Origin: Chitinophagales bacterium
GTDB taxonomy: Bacteria > Bacteroidota > Bacteroidia > Chitinophagales > Chitinophagaceae
NCBI GenBank assembly: GCA_021323755.1
Contig: JAJPKJ010000074.1
Coordinates: 91,152-155,151, forward strand
Reading direction: 5' to 3'
Length of the DNA stretch: 64,000 nt
The notes beneath the pieces are model-generated. The model saw only the letters and a list, made by a program, of their open reading frames with translations, did not search any database and was not told the origin of the DNA. Positions 19,613 through 28,015 of this stretch are shown here, in pieces (the first letter of the stretch is position 1; the number at the start of each line of letters is the position of its first letter). Made by a program: the position numbers and the translations under genes.

Positions 19613-21601
19613 TTATTTTTTCTTTTTATTATTGAACACGATAAACCGAGAAGCTTCATACATTGATTGCGCTAGCAAGCGCATATTATTTTTTATTTCG
19701 TCTGTTTTTGCGTTTAGGGTAACGGGATCATTATTGATAACGGAAAGCAATTCTTCTTTGCCGGTTTGAAGGTGCCGGCGATAAAAATAATCACCCTGAA
19801 CCACGCACAAATACTCCCCATAGATAAACGAAAAATGTTTGCCCTTAATATGTGCTGAATCTAAAATATCTCTGCCCAGTGTTGAATTTGTATAACGGAT
19901 GTTACACAACCCGGCTAGCGTGGGCAATACATCTACCTGGGAACAAAGATCGCTGATCCGTTGTGGCGCCAATAATTTTGGAGCATATATCAACAACGGT
20001 ACATGTTCTGTGGTCAGTTGCTGCTCAGTCCAGGCTTTCGGGAATCTGCTGCCTGCATCACCGGGAATTCCATGATCACCGACAAAAAGAAAAATGGTGT
20101 TATCAAAATATTTTTCTTTGGACGCAGCTTCAATGAATTTTCTATAACAGAAATCGGTGTAACGAAAGGCATTCATTTCATCATTACTTGTAAAACCGCT
20201 CAGGCGAAGGGAATCGTTTGAAACGATCATCCTTTGAAATTCATTTTCATCTTCTTTTGGAATAGTATACGGACGATGATTATCTGCTGTTTGAATTACC
20301 GCAATAAATGGTTTTGCTTGTTGAGTGAAAACATGATTGGCATTTAGAAAAAGGTTTTTATCACTCACGCCCCAAACATCAACAGATGCACTGCTGTAAT
20401 TTTCCTGCTCGTATAAATGCAGGCTGTCAATATTATTCTTAAGTAATCCGCGAACGTTTGCCCAGCTAGTACTACCTCCAATAAAGTAGAATTTTTCATA
20501 CCCATTAAAATCATCAATGATCGTGTGCTGATCAACGACTGCTGGGTTTCTGCTGAATGTAGCTTCCGTGGAAACATCCGGAATACCCGTAATCACTGAC
20601 CAAACTCCGCGCGCTGTTCCAAATCCGGGGGTAAAACATCTGTCAAAAAAAATCCCATGTCTGCACATTTCATCAAAAAAAGGCGTTGTGTTTATGGGGT
20701 TATCAAATATAGAACTTCTGTAAGCCGCAAAGGATTCACAAATTACCACGACAACATTTGGGCTTGTGGTCAGTGTTCCTGCTCGGGGTAAAATATCTCT
20801 TTCAAAACTTAAATGCGTGGTATTGTTCGAGTCCAATCCATAATAAGGTGCAAGAACCTTATAGGCGTCTTTGGCCTTATTGATGTCGTAACTATCGTGG
20901 ATAAAACTAAGTGTATTAAAAAAAGATTCAAATGGATTCAACGCAAGACTTCCTTTGTATTCGCTCCCTGACGCAAAAGCGTCGCTCCATCTTAATGGGT
21001 ATTGACTCAATCTTCCAAAAATTCCCAAAGCCAGCAATAAAAAGAATGCAATAAACCATATTATCCTGCTTTTTTTTGTCGAAGATGATTTCGCCGCGCG
21101 AATTTTGCGGTAAACTTTTTTGATGAACCAATTGATTACCCAGGTACCGACGATCAGCGCGATAATTATTTTAATCACCGGGTAGGTCTGCCAAACCATT
21201 TGAGCCGAGATTTTTGCGTCCTGAAAAAAATGGAGCACACTCGCATTAAGTCTTTGCGACAGGTAACTGTAATGGGCAAGATCAACGATATAAAAAAGTA
21301 AAATCACCAAGGCCGTAAAACCAGTTATGATCAAAGCCAATCTTTTCCCCAATCTGGATTGAAATGGATTGAGCTTCGAAAAACTTCCGATAATGAGCAA
21401 TACCAATAAAACGAGGCAAACATCGCGCAAATCATATCGAAGCCCCAGAACAAAAGCCTGTATTGAGTTTGAGAGATGATTATCCTCTCCCGAAAAAAGA
21501 ATGAAAAACGCCACACGAAACAGGGTCATACACAACAAAAAAATAATGCCTGTCCAAAAAATCCATCTGATCAATTTAGGTATCTTTAACGTGGATATCA
21601 T
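19613..21601 (-). CDS. LtaS-like sulfatase-fold membrane phosphotransferase
   Basis: 662 aa. Five N-terminal membrane spans (to about residue 215) precede an extracytoplasmic sulfatase/alkaline-phosphatase-like domain that opens NVVVVICESFAAYR. That E is a metal ligand. GFGTARGVWS carries the likely nucleophile threonine, and FLFVGDHGIPGD the distal D-H metal pair. The architecture matches lipoteichoic acid synthase and MdoB/EptA-type enzymes. Gram-negatives lack lipoteichoic acid, so transfer of phosphoglycerol or phosphoethanolamine to a glycan or lipid is more likely. The downstream glycosidase-like lipoprotein supports an envelope glycan substrate, by inference only. Confidence 0.87.
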   Translation of the reverse strand: MISTLKIPKLIRWIFWTGIIFLLCMTLFRVAFFILFSGEDNHLSNSIQAFVLGLRYDLRDVCLVLLVLLIIGSFSKLNPFQSRLGKRLALIITGFTALVILLFYIVDLAHYSYLSQRLNASVLHFFQDAKISAQMVWQTYPVIKIIIALIVGTWVINWFIKKVYRKIRAAKSSSTKKSRIIWFIAFFLLLALGIFGRLSQYPLRWSDAFASGSEYKGSLALNPFESFFNTLSFIHDSYDINKAKDAYKVLAPYYGLDSNNTTHLSFERDILPRAGTLTTSPNVVVVICESFAAYRSSIFDNPINTTPFFDEMCRHGIFFDRCFTPGFGTARGVWSVITGIPDVSTEATFSRNPAVVDQHTIIDDFNGYEKFYFIGGSTSWANVRGLLKNNIDSLHLYEQENYSSASVDVWGVSDKNLFLNANHVFTQQAKPFIAVIQTADNHRPYTIPKEDENEFQRMIVSNDSLRLSGFTSNDEMNAFRYTDFCYRKFIEAASKEKYFDNTIFLFVGDHGIPGDAGSRFPKAWTEQQLTTEHVPLLIYAPKLLAPQRISDLCSQVDVLPTLAGLCNIRYTNSTLGRDILDSAHIKGKHFSFIYGEYLCVVQGDYFYRRHLQTGKEELLSVINNDPVTLNAKTDEIKNNMRLLAQSMYEASRFIVFNNKKKK

Positions 21602-21775
21602 GTTTTTTTGAATTGGCGCTAAAATTAAAACAATTAAAATTGTTCATGGCGAATGGTTCCGAGTTCATTGCCGATACAGGGTAGGTAACGGGCAATGGAT
21701 ATGATTAAATTTTCATTATTAGGCTTTAAGATTTGTAAGAACCATCGACCATGAACTATCAACCACAATCCAATT

Positions 21776-22339
21776 ATGCTGAAATTCGACTACGGGCTTT
21801 TTCACAACATCAATCAACAGTGGACAAATCATTTTTTTGATACCATTTTCCTCATTGGACGCGAATCTGAATTCTGGTATCCGTTTTATTTATTTCTTCT
21901 TGTTTTTTCATTACTCAATTTTTCCAAAAAAGGGTTATGGTGGTGCCTGGGGTTTATATTAACGGTTACATTAAGTGACATCATCAGTAGTCATATTATT
22001 AAAGAGGTCATCTTTCGTCCGCGTCCATGTGCCGACCCAAACATTGGGCCCTATGTAAGATTCATTGCAAAATACTGCCCGGTGAGTTCAAGTTTTACAT
22101 CATCCCATGCCTGCAATCATTTTGCTATGGCAATGTTTATTTTTTTTACATTTAAACACACAAGCAAATGGTGGCGTTTGGTTTTCTTGTGGGCAGCTTT
22201 GATTTCGTACGCACAGGTATATGTCGGCGTTCATTATCCGTCGGATGTTTTTTGCGGCGCCATCGTCGGATCGCTGATCGGGTATTACATGAGTAAATTT
22301 TTTACAAAACAGGTTGGCATATTAAGTGTAGTAAAATAA
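21776..22339 (+). CDS. PAP2-family membrane phosphatase
   Basis: 187 aa with about five membrane spans. The phosphatase signature is present: KEVIFRPRPCADPN (KxxxxxxRP), SFTSSHACNH (PSGH-type, here SSSFTSSHA) and VGVHYPSDVFCG (SRxxxxxHxxxD-type, His and Asp seen). It dephosphorylates lipid phosphates such as undecaprenyl pyrophosphate or phosphatidic acid at the membrane. It precedes the CNNM gene by 6 bases and is probably co-transcribed with it. Confidence 0.88.
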   Translation: MLKFDYGLFHNINQQWTNHFFDTIFLIGRESEFWYPFYLFLLVFSLLNFSKKGLWWCLGFILTVTLSDIISSHIIKEVIFRPRPCADPNIGPYVRFIAKYCPVSSSFTSSHACNHFAMAMFIFFTFKHTSKWWRLVFLWAALISYAQVYVGVHYPSDVFCGAIVGSLIGYYMSKFFTKQVGILSVVK

Positions 22340-22345
22340 ATATTC

Positions 22346-23650
22346 ATGATCTCTTTCATTATTTTATTTTTTTTGATCTTTTTGAACGGGCTTTTTGTGA
22401 TGGCCGAGATCGCACTCGTTTCAGCCAGAAAATCCTGGCTGGAGAATAAGGCGTCACAAGGCGATGAAAGAGCGAAAGCGGCATTGCATCTTGCAGAAAA
22501 TCCTGAACTTTTTCTTTCTACGGCCCAGTTGGTAATTACGCTGGTAGCTATTCTTACCGGTTTTTATTCAGGGGAAAAATTCAGTCCTTACATCCAGCCC
22601 TACATTGAAAAAATAACGATTCTTAAGCCCTATGCCAATAATATTGCAACGGTCTTGATCGTAACCGTGGTGACATTTCTGTCAATTATTTTCGGAGAAT
22701 TATTACCAAAACGAACTGGTTTGTTTCGTGCGGAAATAATTGCACGATTTGTTGCACGACCCATGAATTTATTATCAACCGTGGCACATCCTATTATCTG
22801 GCTGCTCAACACGACCAGCAATTTGTTTTTTAAGCTGGTGAATATAAAACCAACAAAAGAAAGCAATGTGACCGAAGAAGAGATCAAAGCCATCATCAAT
22901 GAAGGAACGGAACAAGGGGCGATTGAAGAGGCGGAGCAGGAGATCATTGAAAGAGTTTTTCATTTGGGGGATCGCAACATTACTTCATTGATGACCCACC
23001 GAAGCGACATTACCTGGTTCGACATCAATGAGAATGAAATCATCATTAAAGAAAAAATTCTAAAAGAACCGCATTCTTTTTACCCGATTTGTGACGGTGA
23101 TCTGGATAATATCAAAGGATTTGTTTCCATCAAGGATCTCTATGTTGCCGATGATAATATTCCGTTCAAAGATTTTGCTACACCGGCGATGTTTGTGCCG
23201 GAAAATAACAGCGCATACAAAGTTTTGGAAAAATTCAAGCAGACAAAAATTCATTGTTGTTTTATTGTTGATGAATACGGAAGCATGCTTGGCATGATAA
23301 CGTTAACGGATATCCTGGAAGCGATCATCGGCGATATTCCACAGCCAGATGTTTCCGATTATGAAATAAAAAAGCGGGATGATGGCTCTTTTCTAGTTGA
23401 CGGACAAATTCCTTTTTACGATTTTCTCAGCCATTTTGATAAAGCAGACTGGATGAATGAAGGCGAACAGGAATTTGATACATTGGCAGGATTTATTCTG
23501 CACCAATTAGAACGCATTCCTGAAACTGGCGAAACTTTGCAATGGAAGGATTTTAAGTTTGAGATCATCGATATGGACGCGCAGCGAATCGATAAAGTGT
23601 TGGTGACGTTAATAAAACCGGAAGACAAAGATGAAGATGGCGATGCCTGA
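22346..23650 (+). CDS. CNNM/CorC (HlyC-type) transporter-associated protein with DUF21, CBS pair and CorC_HlyC domains
   Basis: 434 aa. Order: DUF21 membrane domain with three to four helices (1-190), the linker TEEEIKAIINEGTEQGAIEEAE typical of the family, two CBS domains (about 215-340; MTHRSDITWFD, HCCFIVDEYGSMLGMITLTDILE), and a CorC_HlyC C-terminal domain (350-430; DGSFLVDGQIPFYDF). Homologues take part in magnesium or cobalt homeostasis; the old name hemolysin is misleading. It lies immediately after PAP2. Confidence 0.9.
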   Translation: MISFIILFFLIFLNGLFVMAEIALVSARKSWLENKASQGDERAKAALHLAENPELFLSTAQLVITLVAILTGFYSGEKFSPYIQPYIEKITILKPYANNIATVLIVTVVTFLSIIFGELLPKRTGLFRAEIIARFVARPMNLLSTVAHPIIWLLNTTSNLFFKLVNIKPTKESNVTEEEIKAIINEGTEQGAIEEAEQEIIERVFHLGDRNITSLMTHRSDITWFDINENEIIIKEKILKEPHSFYPICDGDLDNIKGFVSIKDLYVADDNIPFKDFATPAMFVPENNSAYKVLEKFKQTKIHCCFIVDEYGSMLGMITLTDILEAIIGDIPQPDVSDYEIKKRDDGSFLVDGQIPFYDFLSHFDKADWMNEGEQEFDTLAGFILHQLERIPETGETLQWKDFKFEIIDMDAQRIDKVLVTLIKPEDKDEDGDA

Positions 23651-23685
23651 ATAATTGATGATGGAAGTCACAACCTGCCCGCAAA

Positions 23686-24207
23686 TCACCACTCAAAACT
23701 CGCATTGCTGTTCGGATTGGTAACTTCCAGACTCTTTCGGTTACCCATCACCGATACATGCATAATATTTATCTCGCTTTCAAAAGTTTCGTATAATATA
23801 TTATTCATAACGTCAATTCTTTTTACGGCCGGCACATTATTGACCTGAAAATAGCTCCAGGTTGCTTCCGCCTGGTTTTCGCTTCCGACAAATTGCAGGG
23901 GCTGTAATTTACCATCCACTTTGATCTGCAGATGTTTCTGTATATATTCAAAGATCATTTTATCCGAGGCATTTTTATCTTTGGGTTCAGTCAGATCGGC
24001 TTTTGTATGGAAGACCTTTTCCAGTGCTTTTTCAAAATCGTTGGTAAACATCTTGCAACTAATTTCCAGCGTTTTGTCTTTTGCATTGTGATTGATCTCC
24101 GTAACACTCACATAAAAAGGATGGTTATTGGATGAATAAACCCCATTATTCTGCGCAAAGCTGAATATAAGCGCCGCAATCATCCACTTAACTAATGATG
24201 TAGCCAT
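23686..24207 (-). CDS. DUF6702-family secreted protein
   Basis: 173 aa with an N-terminal signal (about 1-25). The mature protein begins NNHPFYVSVTEINHNAKDKTLEISCKMFTNDFE, which I recognise as the DUF6702 pattern: a small periplasmic beta protein confined largely to Bacteroidota. It is divergent from hupE (58 bases between starts), with the M1 peptidase beyond. This arrangement is familiar in the phylum. The molecular function is unknown; the HPFY and NHN histidines could bind metal, by inference. Confidence 0.8.
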   Translation of the reverse strand: MATSLVKWMIAALIFSFAQNNGVYSSNNHPFYVSVTEINHNAKDKTLEISCKMFTNDFEKALEKVFHTKADLTEPKDKNASDKMIFEYIQKHLQIKVDGKLQPLQFVGSENQAEATWSYFQVNNVPAVKRIDVMNNILYETFESEINIMHVSVMGNRKSLEVTNPNSNASFEW

Positions 24208-24265
24208 TTAACAAATATATTTTTTCAGCACAAAAGTCTGATTTATTTTGAAACTTCTAATTGCA

Positions 24266-24847
24266 ATGGGAGACTTTAATCTTTATTTCAAACTCGGGAC
24301 GCAACACATTCTTACATGGGAGGCAATGGATCATATATTATTTGTGTCTGCATTGTGCCTGCGTTATCTATTAAGCGACTGGAAAAAAGTTGTTGTACTG
24401 GTCACTGCATTTACCATCGGGCATTCCGTTACGCTTGCATTAAGTGCGTTGGAGATTGTTCATTTTCCGGCAAGATGGATCGAGTTTTTTATCCCGCTCA
24501 CCATTGTAGCAACGGCTATTAATAATTTATTACAAAGAAAAAATCAAATAGAACATCCTGCAAAGCTGCCTTTGATCTATTTCTTTGCTTTATTTTTTGG
24601 ATTGATTCACGGGCTTGCATATGCGAATACTTTTTTAAGTTTGGAAGGTAAGGAAGGATTGGTGCTGCATTTGTTTGCATTTAATGTTGGTATTGAAGTG
24701 GCACAATTATTAGTGGTAGCAATTGTACTTATAATTTCATTTATATTCGTGCAACTACTAAAACTGCGGAGGCTTTTGTGGATGCGCATTGCGTCGGCAG
24801 TCATTCTGATCGCATCAATAAAAATGGCTGTAGAAAGATTTCCATAG
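24266..24847 (+). CDS. HupE/UreJ-family membrane protein
   Basis: 193 aa from the ATG at 24266 (MGDFNLYFKLGTQHILTW). A longer TTG start at 24248 adds six residues and is less likely. Six hydrophobic segments. Family marks are GTQHILTWEAMDHILFV with two histidines in the first helix region, FTIGHSVTLALSAL, and FGLIHGLAYANTF. HupE/UreJ proteins act in nickel or cobalt uptake or hydrogenase/urease maturation in other phyla, but no such enzyme is nearby. The M1 peptidase gene follows by 22 bases. Confidence 0.85.
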   Translation: MGDFNLYFKLGTQHILTWEAMDHILFVSALCLRYLLSDWKKVVVLVTAFTIGHSVTLALSALEIVHFPARWIEFFIPLTIVATAINNLLQRKNQIEHPAKLPLIYFFALFFGLIHGLAYANTFLSLEGKEGLVLHLFAFNVGIEVAQLLVVAIVLIISFIFVQLLKLRRLLWMRIASAVILIASIKMAVERFP

Positions 24848-24869
24848 TATAAAACCAAATAGAATAACA

Positions 24870-27248
24870 ATGAGAAAGTTTTTATTTCTGATCTTGTGCT
24901 CCTTCGCTTCCATGGCATTGTGGGCGCAGGACATCCAAAACAATCCAGGTTCCAATCACGGAAACAAATTCGAACAATTAGGGACCATTCTGCCAACGCC
25001 CAATGAATACCGCACAGCGAGCGGCGCTCCGGGACCAAAATACTGGCAGCAACGTTGCGATTATAATATTCAATGTAAGTTGGATGAAGACAAACAATGG
25101 TTAAGCGGAAAAGAAACCATTACGTATTTCAACAATTCGCCGGATGTGCTTACGTACCTGTGGCTGCAGTTAGATGAAAATGAACACAGCTCAGCCAACA
25201 ATGCAAATTACCAGGATGGAAGCCGCATGCAAAAAATCGTTAGCGACCAGGCAGAAGATATGATGGAAAGGCAAGCTGCGAAAAATGATTATGGTGATAA
25301 CATTACCAAACTCACAGACTCCACGGGTCTTGATCTTCATTACACCCTCAACAAGACCATGATGCGGGTTGAATTGCCAAAGCCACTAAAGCCCGGCCAA
25401 AAATTTGTTTTTAAAGTAGAATGGAATTATCACATCAGCGACCGCATGAAATTTGGAGGCCGTGGTGGTTACGAATATTTTCCGGAAGATGGCAATTATC
25501 TTTTTACCATGACGCAATGGTATCCGCGCTTATGTGTGTATAGCGATTTCCAGGGATGGCAGAACCACCAATTCACCAGTCGTGGCGAGTTTGCATTAAC
25601 CTTTGGAAATTTCAAAGTACAGATGACCGTTCCTGCCGATCATATCATCGGCGCCACAGGCGAATGCCAGAATTATCAGCAGGTATTGTCTCCAGCAGAA
25701 TTTGCCCGCTGGAAGCAAGCGCAAACAACAAAAGAGCCTTTGCAGATTGTAAATCTTCCCGAGGCAACCGCAAAAGAAAAGACAAAAAGCAAGGAGACAA
25801 AAACCTGGATATTTAAAGCAGATAATGTGCGCGACTTTGCATGGGGCAGCAGCCGCAAATTTGTTTGGGATGCAATGCCCGCAAATGTTGAAGGCAAAAA
25901 AGTAATGTGCATGAGTTATTATGGGAAAGAGGCATATGGATTATACAGTAAATTCTCAACCAAGGCCGTCGCCCATACGATCAAAACATATTCTCATTTC
26001 ACGATACCCTACCCTTATCCTGTTGCACAAAGTGTGGAAGCAGCTAACGGTATGGAGTACCCGATGATCTGTTTCAATTTTGGAAGAACAGAAAAAGACG
26101 GCACCTACAGCGAATCAACAAAATATGGGATGCTGGGCGTGGTGATCCATGAAGTAGGTCATAATTTTTTCCCGATGATCGTAAACAGTGATGAACGCCA
26201 GTGGACCTGGATGGACGAAGGTCTGAACACCTTTGTTGAATATCTTACTGAAGAATTGTACGATAATAAATTTCCGGTGCGTCGCGGACCTGCCTATACC
26301 ATTACAGACTACATGAAGTTACCCAAGGATCAGCTGGAACCGATAATGACAAACTCCGAAGACATTGTTCAGTTCGGACCAAATGCCTATTCCAAGCCTG
26401 CGACAGGTTTAAATATTCTTCGCGAAACAATTATGGGTCGTGATCTTTTCGATTATGCGTTTAAAGAATATGCACGCAGATGGGCTTTCAAGCATCCAAC
26501 GCCCGCCGATTTTTTCAGAACAATGGATGATGCAAGCGGCGAAAATCTAGATTGGTTCTGGCGCGGATGGTTTTATGGGATTCAGCCCTGTGATATTGCG
26601 ATAGACAGTGTGAAATGGTTCAAAGCCGACCTGGAAAATTTTCCTAAGAAAGTGGATACCATTCGCATGCAGAGTATCGCAAAGCCACAGGTGAATTCAT
26701 TTGAGGATGTTTCTAAAATAAGAAATCGCGAGGACAAGAACATTACTTTCCTCACTGATGCCGATACTGCTCTCCGTGATTTTTATTGGAAATATGATCG
26801 CGGAATTGCTCCTTATGACACAACAAAATATGCGCAGCATGTTGAGCAATATAATGAACCCATGGATGAGGCCACGAAGCAAAAATTTGCAAATAAAAAT
26901 TTTTACGAGATACATTTCAGCAATAAAGGCGGATTGGTAATGCCGATCATTATTGAATGGACATATAAAGATGGAACCAAAGAAGTGGATCGAATTCCAG
27001 CACAGGTCTGGCGCAAGAGCGAGGACAAACTCACAAAAGTATTTATGAAAGATAAAGAGGTTGCCTCCATCAAACTTGACCCGATGCGCGAAACAGCCGA
27101 TATTGATGAAAGCAATAACACCTGGCCAAAAGTGGAAGAGCAAAGTAAATTCCAGATATTTAAAGCAAGACAAGCACAACAACGGGCAATCCCCAATGCG
27201 AATAATCCAATGCAGAAAGCGGCGGAAAAAGACAAGAAGGCATTTTAA
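24870..27248 (+). CDS. M1-family zinc metallopeptidase, secreted
   Basis: 792 aa with a signal peptide (1-19, ALWAQD). The gluzincin site is complete: HEVGH (427-431) and E450 in the WMDEGLNTF segment. EAANGMEYPMICF precedes it in the position of the GxMEN exopeptidase loop. The N-terminal beta saddle (about 50-330) and C-terminal beta/helical parts are present. This is the large Bacteroidota M1 group annotated as aminopeptidase or M1 family peptidase. It lies 22 bases after hupE, suggesting an operon. A strong terminator follows. Confidence 0.92.
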   Translation: MRKFLFLILCSFASMALWAQDIQNNPGSNHGNKFEQLGTILPTPNEYRTASGAPGPKYWQQRCDYNIQCKLDEDKQWLSGKETITYFNNSPDVLTYLWLQLDENEHSSANNANYQDGSRMQKIVSDQAEDMMERQAAKNDYGDNITKLTDSTGLDLHYTLNKTMMRVELPKPLKPGQKFVFKVEWNYHISDRMKFGGRGGYEYFPEDGNYLFTMTQWYPRLCVYSDFQGWQNHQFTSRGEFALTFGNFKVQMTVPADHIIGATGECQNYQQVLSPAEFARWKQAQTTKEPLQIVNLPEATAKEKTKSKETKTWIFKADNVRDFAWGSSRKFVWDAMPANVEGKKVMCMSYYGKEAYGLYSKFSTKAVAHTIKTYSHFTIPYPYPVAQSVEAANGMEYPMICFNFGRTEKDGTYSESTKYGMLGVVIHEVGHNFFPMIVNSDERQWTWMDEGLNTFVEYLTEELYDNKFPVRRGPAYTITDYMKLPKDQLEPIMTNSEDIVQFGPNAYSKPATGLNILRETIMGRDLFDYAFKEYARRWAFKHPTPADFFRTMDDASGENLDWFWRGWFYGIQPCDIAIDSVKWFKADLENFPKKVDTIRMQSIAKPQVNSFEDVSKIRNREDKNITFLTDADTALRDFYWKYDRGIAPYDTTKYAQHVEQYNEPMDEATKQKFANKNFYEIHFSNKGGLVMPIIIEWTYKDGTKEVDRIPAQVWRKSEDKLTKVFMKDKEVASIKLDPMRETADIDESNNTWPKVEEQSKFQIFKARQAQQRAIPNANNPMQKAAEKDKKAF

Positions 27249-27266
27249 TCAGACTCCCCAGAATGT

Positions 27267-27300
27267 AAAAACCCTGAAAAAATTTTCAGGGTTTTTATTT
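27267..27300. terminator. Rho-independent terminator after the M1 gene
   Basis: AAAACCCTGAAAA (27268-27280) pairs with TTTTCAGGGTTTTT (27283-27296), giving a long stem followed by ATTT on the plus strand. It also has a T-rich left flank on the minus strand, so it may serve the convergent gene at 27310-27966 too. Confidence 0.85.
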
Positions 27301-27309
27301 TATCAGCAA

Positions 27310-27966
27310 CTAATTTCCAACAGTTCCGTCCCGTACTTTTATTTTCTTTTTGCCCGCATTCTTTTTTTGATAATCCAGTACTTCTTTGGGAACTATTTTA
27401 CTTTTTGTTGAGTCAGGGCTGTTGATTTTTGCTGTTGCTTTTGGTATCTCTAATTGTCCAATGGTATAGTTTTCAGTTTTATAAACTGTTCCTGTTGACG
27501 GATCATAATATTTCCATGCCCCGTTTCTAATGGCAACACCTTCATTTTTTACGATCACCGTTTTATAATGATCCAAATGATCAACATCTTCAATATCAAA
27601 AGTGTCATATTGTTTGTTTGGATTGAGTGCCTTCCAGCTTTCTTCGCGCAATAGTTCCCCGGAGCTGGTATAATATTTACAAACCCCATCTTTATTTCCC
27701 CATTTGTAAAATTCAACGCCAATCAAGTCTCCCATCAGGCTATATTGCCGCCATACGTCTTCTTTTCTTCCGTCTTTATACAAACCCTCTTCTTCAAAGC
27801 CGGGTTCACCACGCACTTCGTCATGATGGATCACCCATTTCCCCTGTTTCATGTCTTTCTTATCTATGCAATTCAACGTGTCGCCTTTGGCGCCGATAGC
27901 GTAAGTTTTGCATTGAGCATATGCATTCGCGGAAATCAATAATAGCAAGGCAAGAATATAGCGCAT
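27310..27966 (-). CDS. Secreted MORN-like repeat protein
   Basis: 218 aa from the ATG at 27966, where a signal peptide begins (MRYILALLLLISANAYAQ). The reading frame stays open another 98 codons upstream, but that part has no signal and overlaps the divergent gene. Several repeats of the type G-x-W-x-x-Y/H...GE/YKDGR are seen (KQGKWVIHHDE, LYKDGRKEDVWRQY, NKDGVCKYYTSSGELLREESW, RNGAWKYYDPSTGTVYKTENY). They resemble MORN and YwqK-antitoxin-type repeats. The function is unknown and no toxin gene is adjacent. Confidence 0.8.
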   Translation of the reverse strand: MRYILALLLLISANAYAQCKTYAIGAKGDTLNCIDKKDMKQGKWVIHHDEVRGEPGFEEEGLYKDGRKEDVWRQYSLMGDLIGVEFYKWGNKDGVCKYYTSSGELLREESWKALNPNKQYDTFDIEDVDHLDHYKTVIVKNEGVAIRNGAWKYYDPSTGTVYKTENYTIGQLEIPKATAKINSPDSTKSKIVPKEVLDYQKKNAGKKKIKVRDGTVGN

Positions 27967-28015
27967 CTTTAGTAAGTTTGATGTCTTATTAATAAAACGA
28001 AAATCGTTCCAATTT

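Noticed and set aside
26697..27182. 161-codon open frame antisense to the M1 peptidase gene
   Set aside because: Within the C-terminal part of a well-supported gene; no recognisable protein features beyond random hydrophobic stretches.
27310..27966. Reading the MORN-like protein as a YwqK-type antitoxin of a toxin-antitoxin pair
   Set aside because: No toxin gene is adjacent and the protein has a signal peptide, so an antitoxin role is unlikely.
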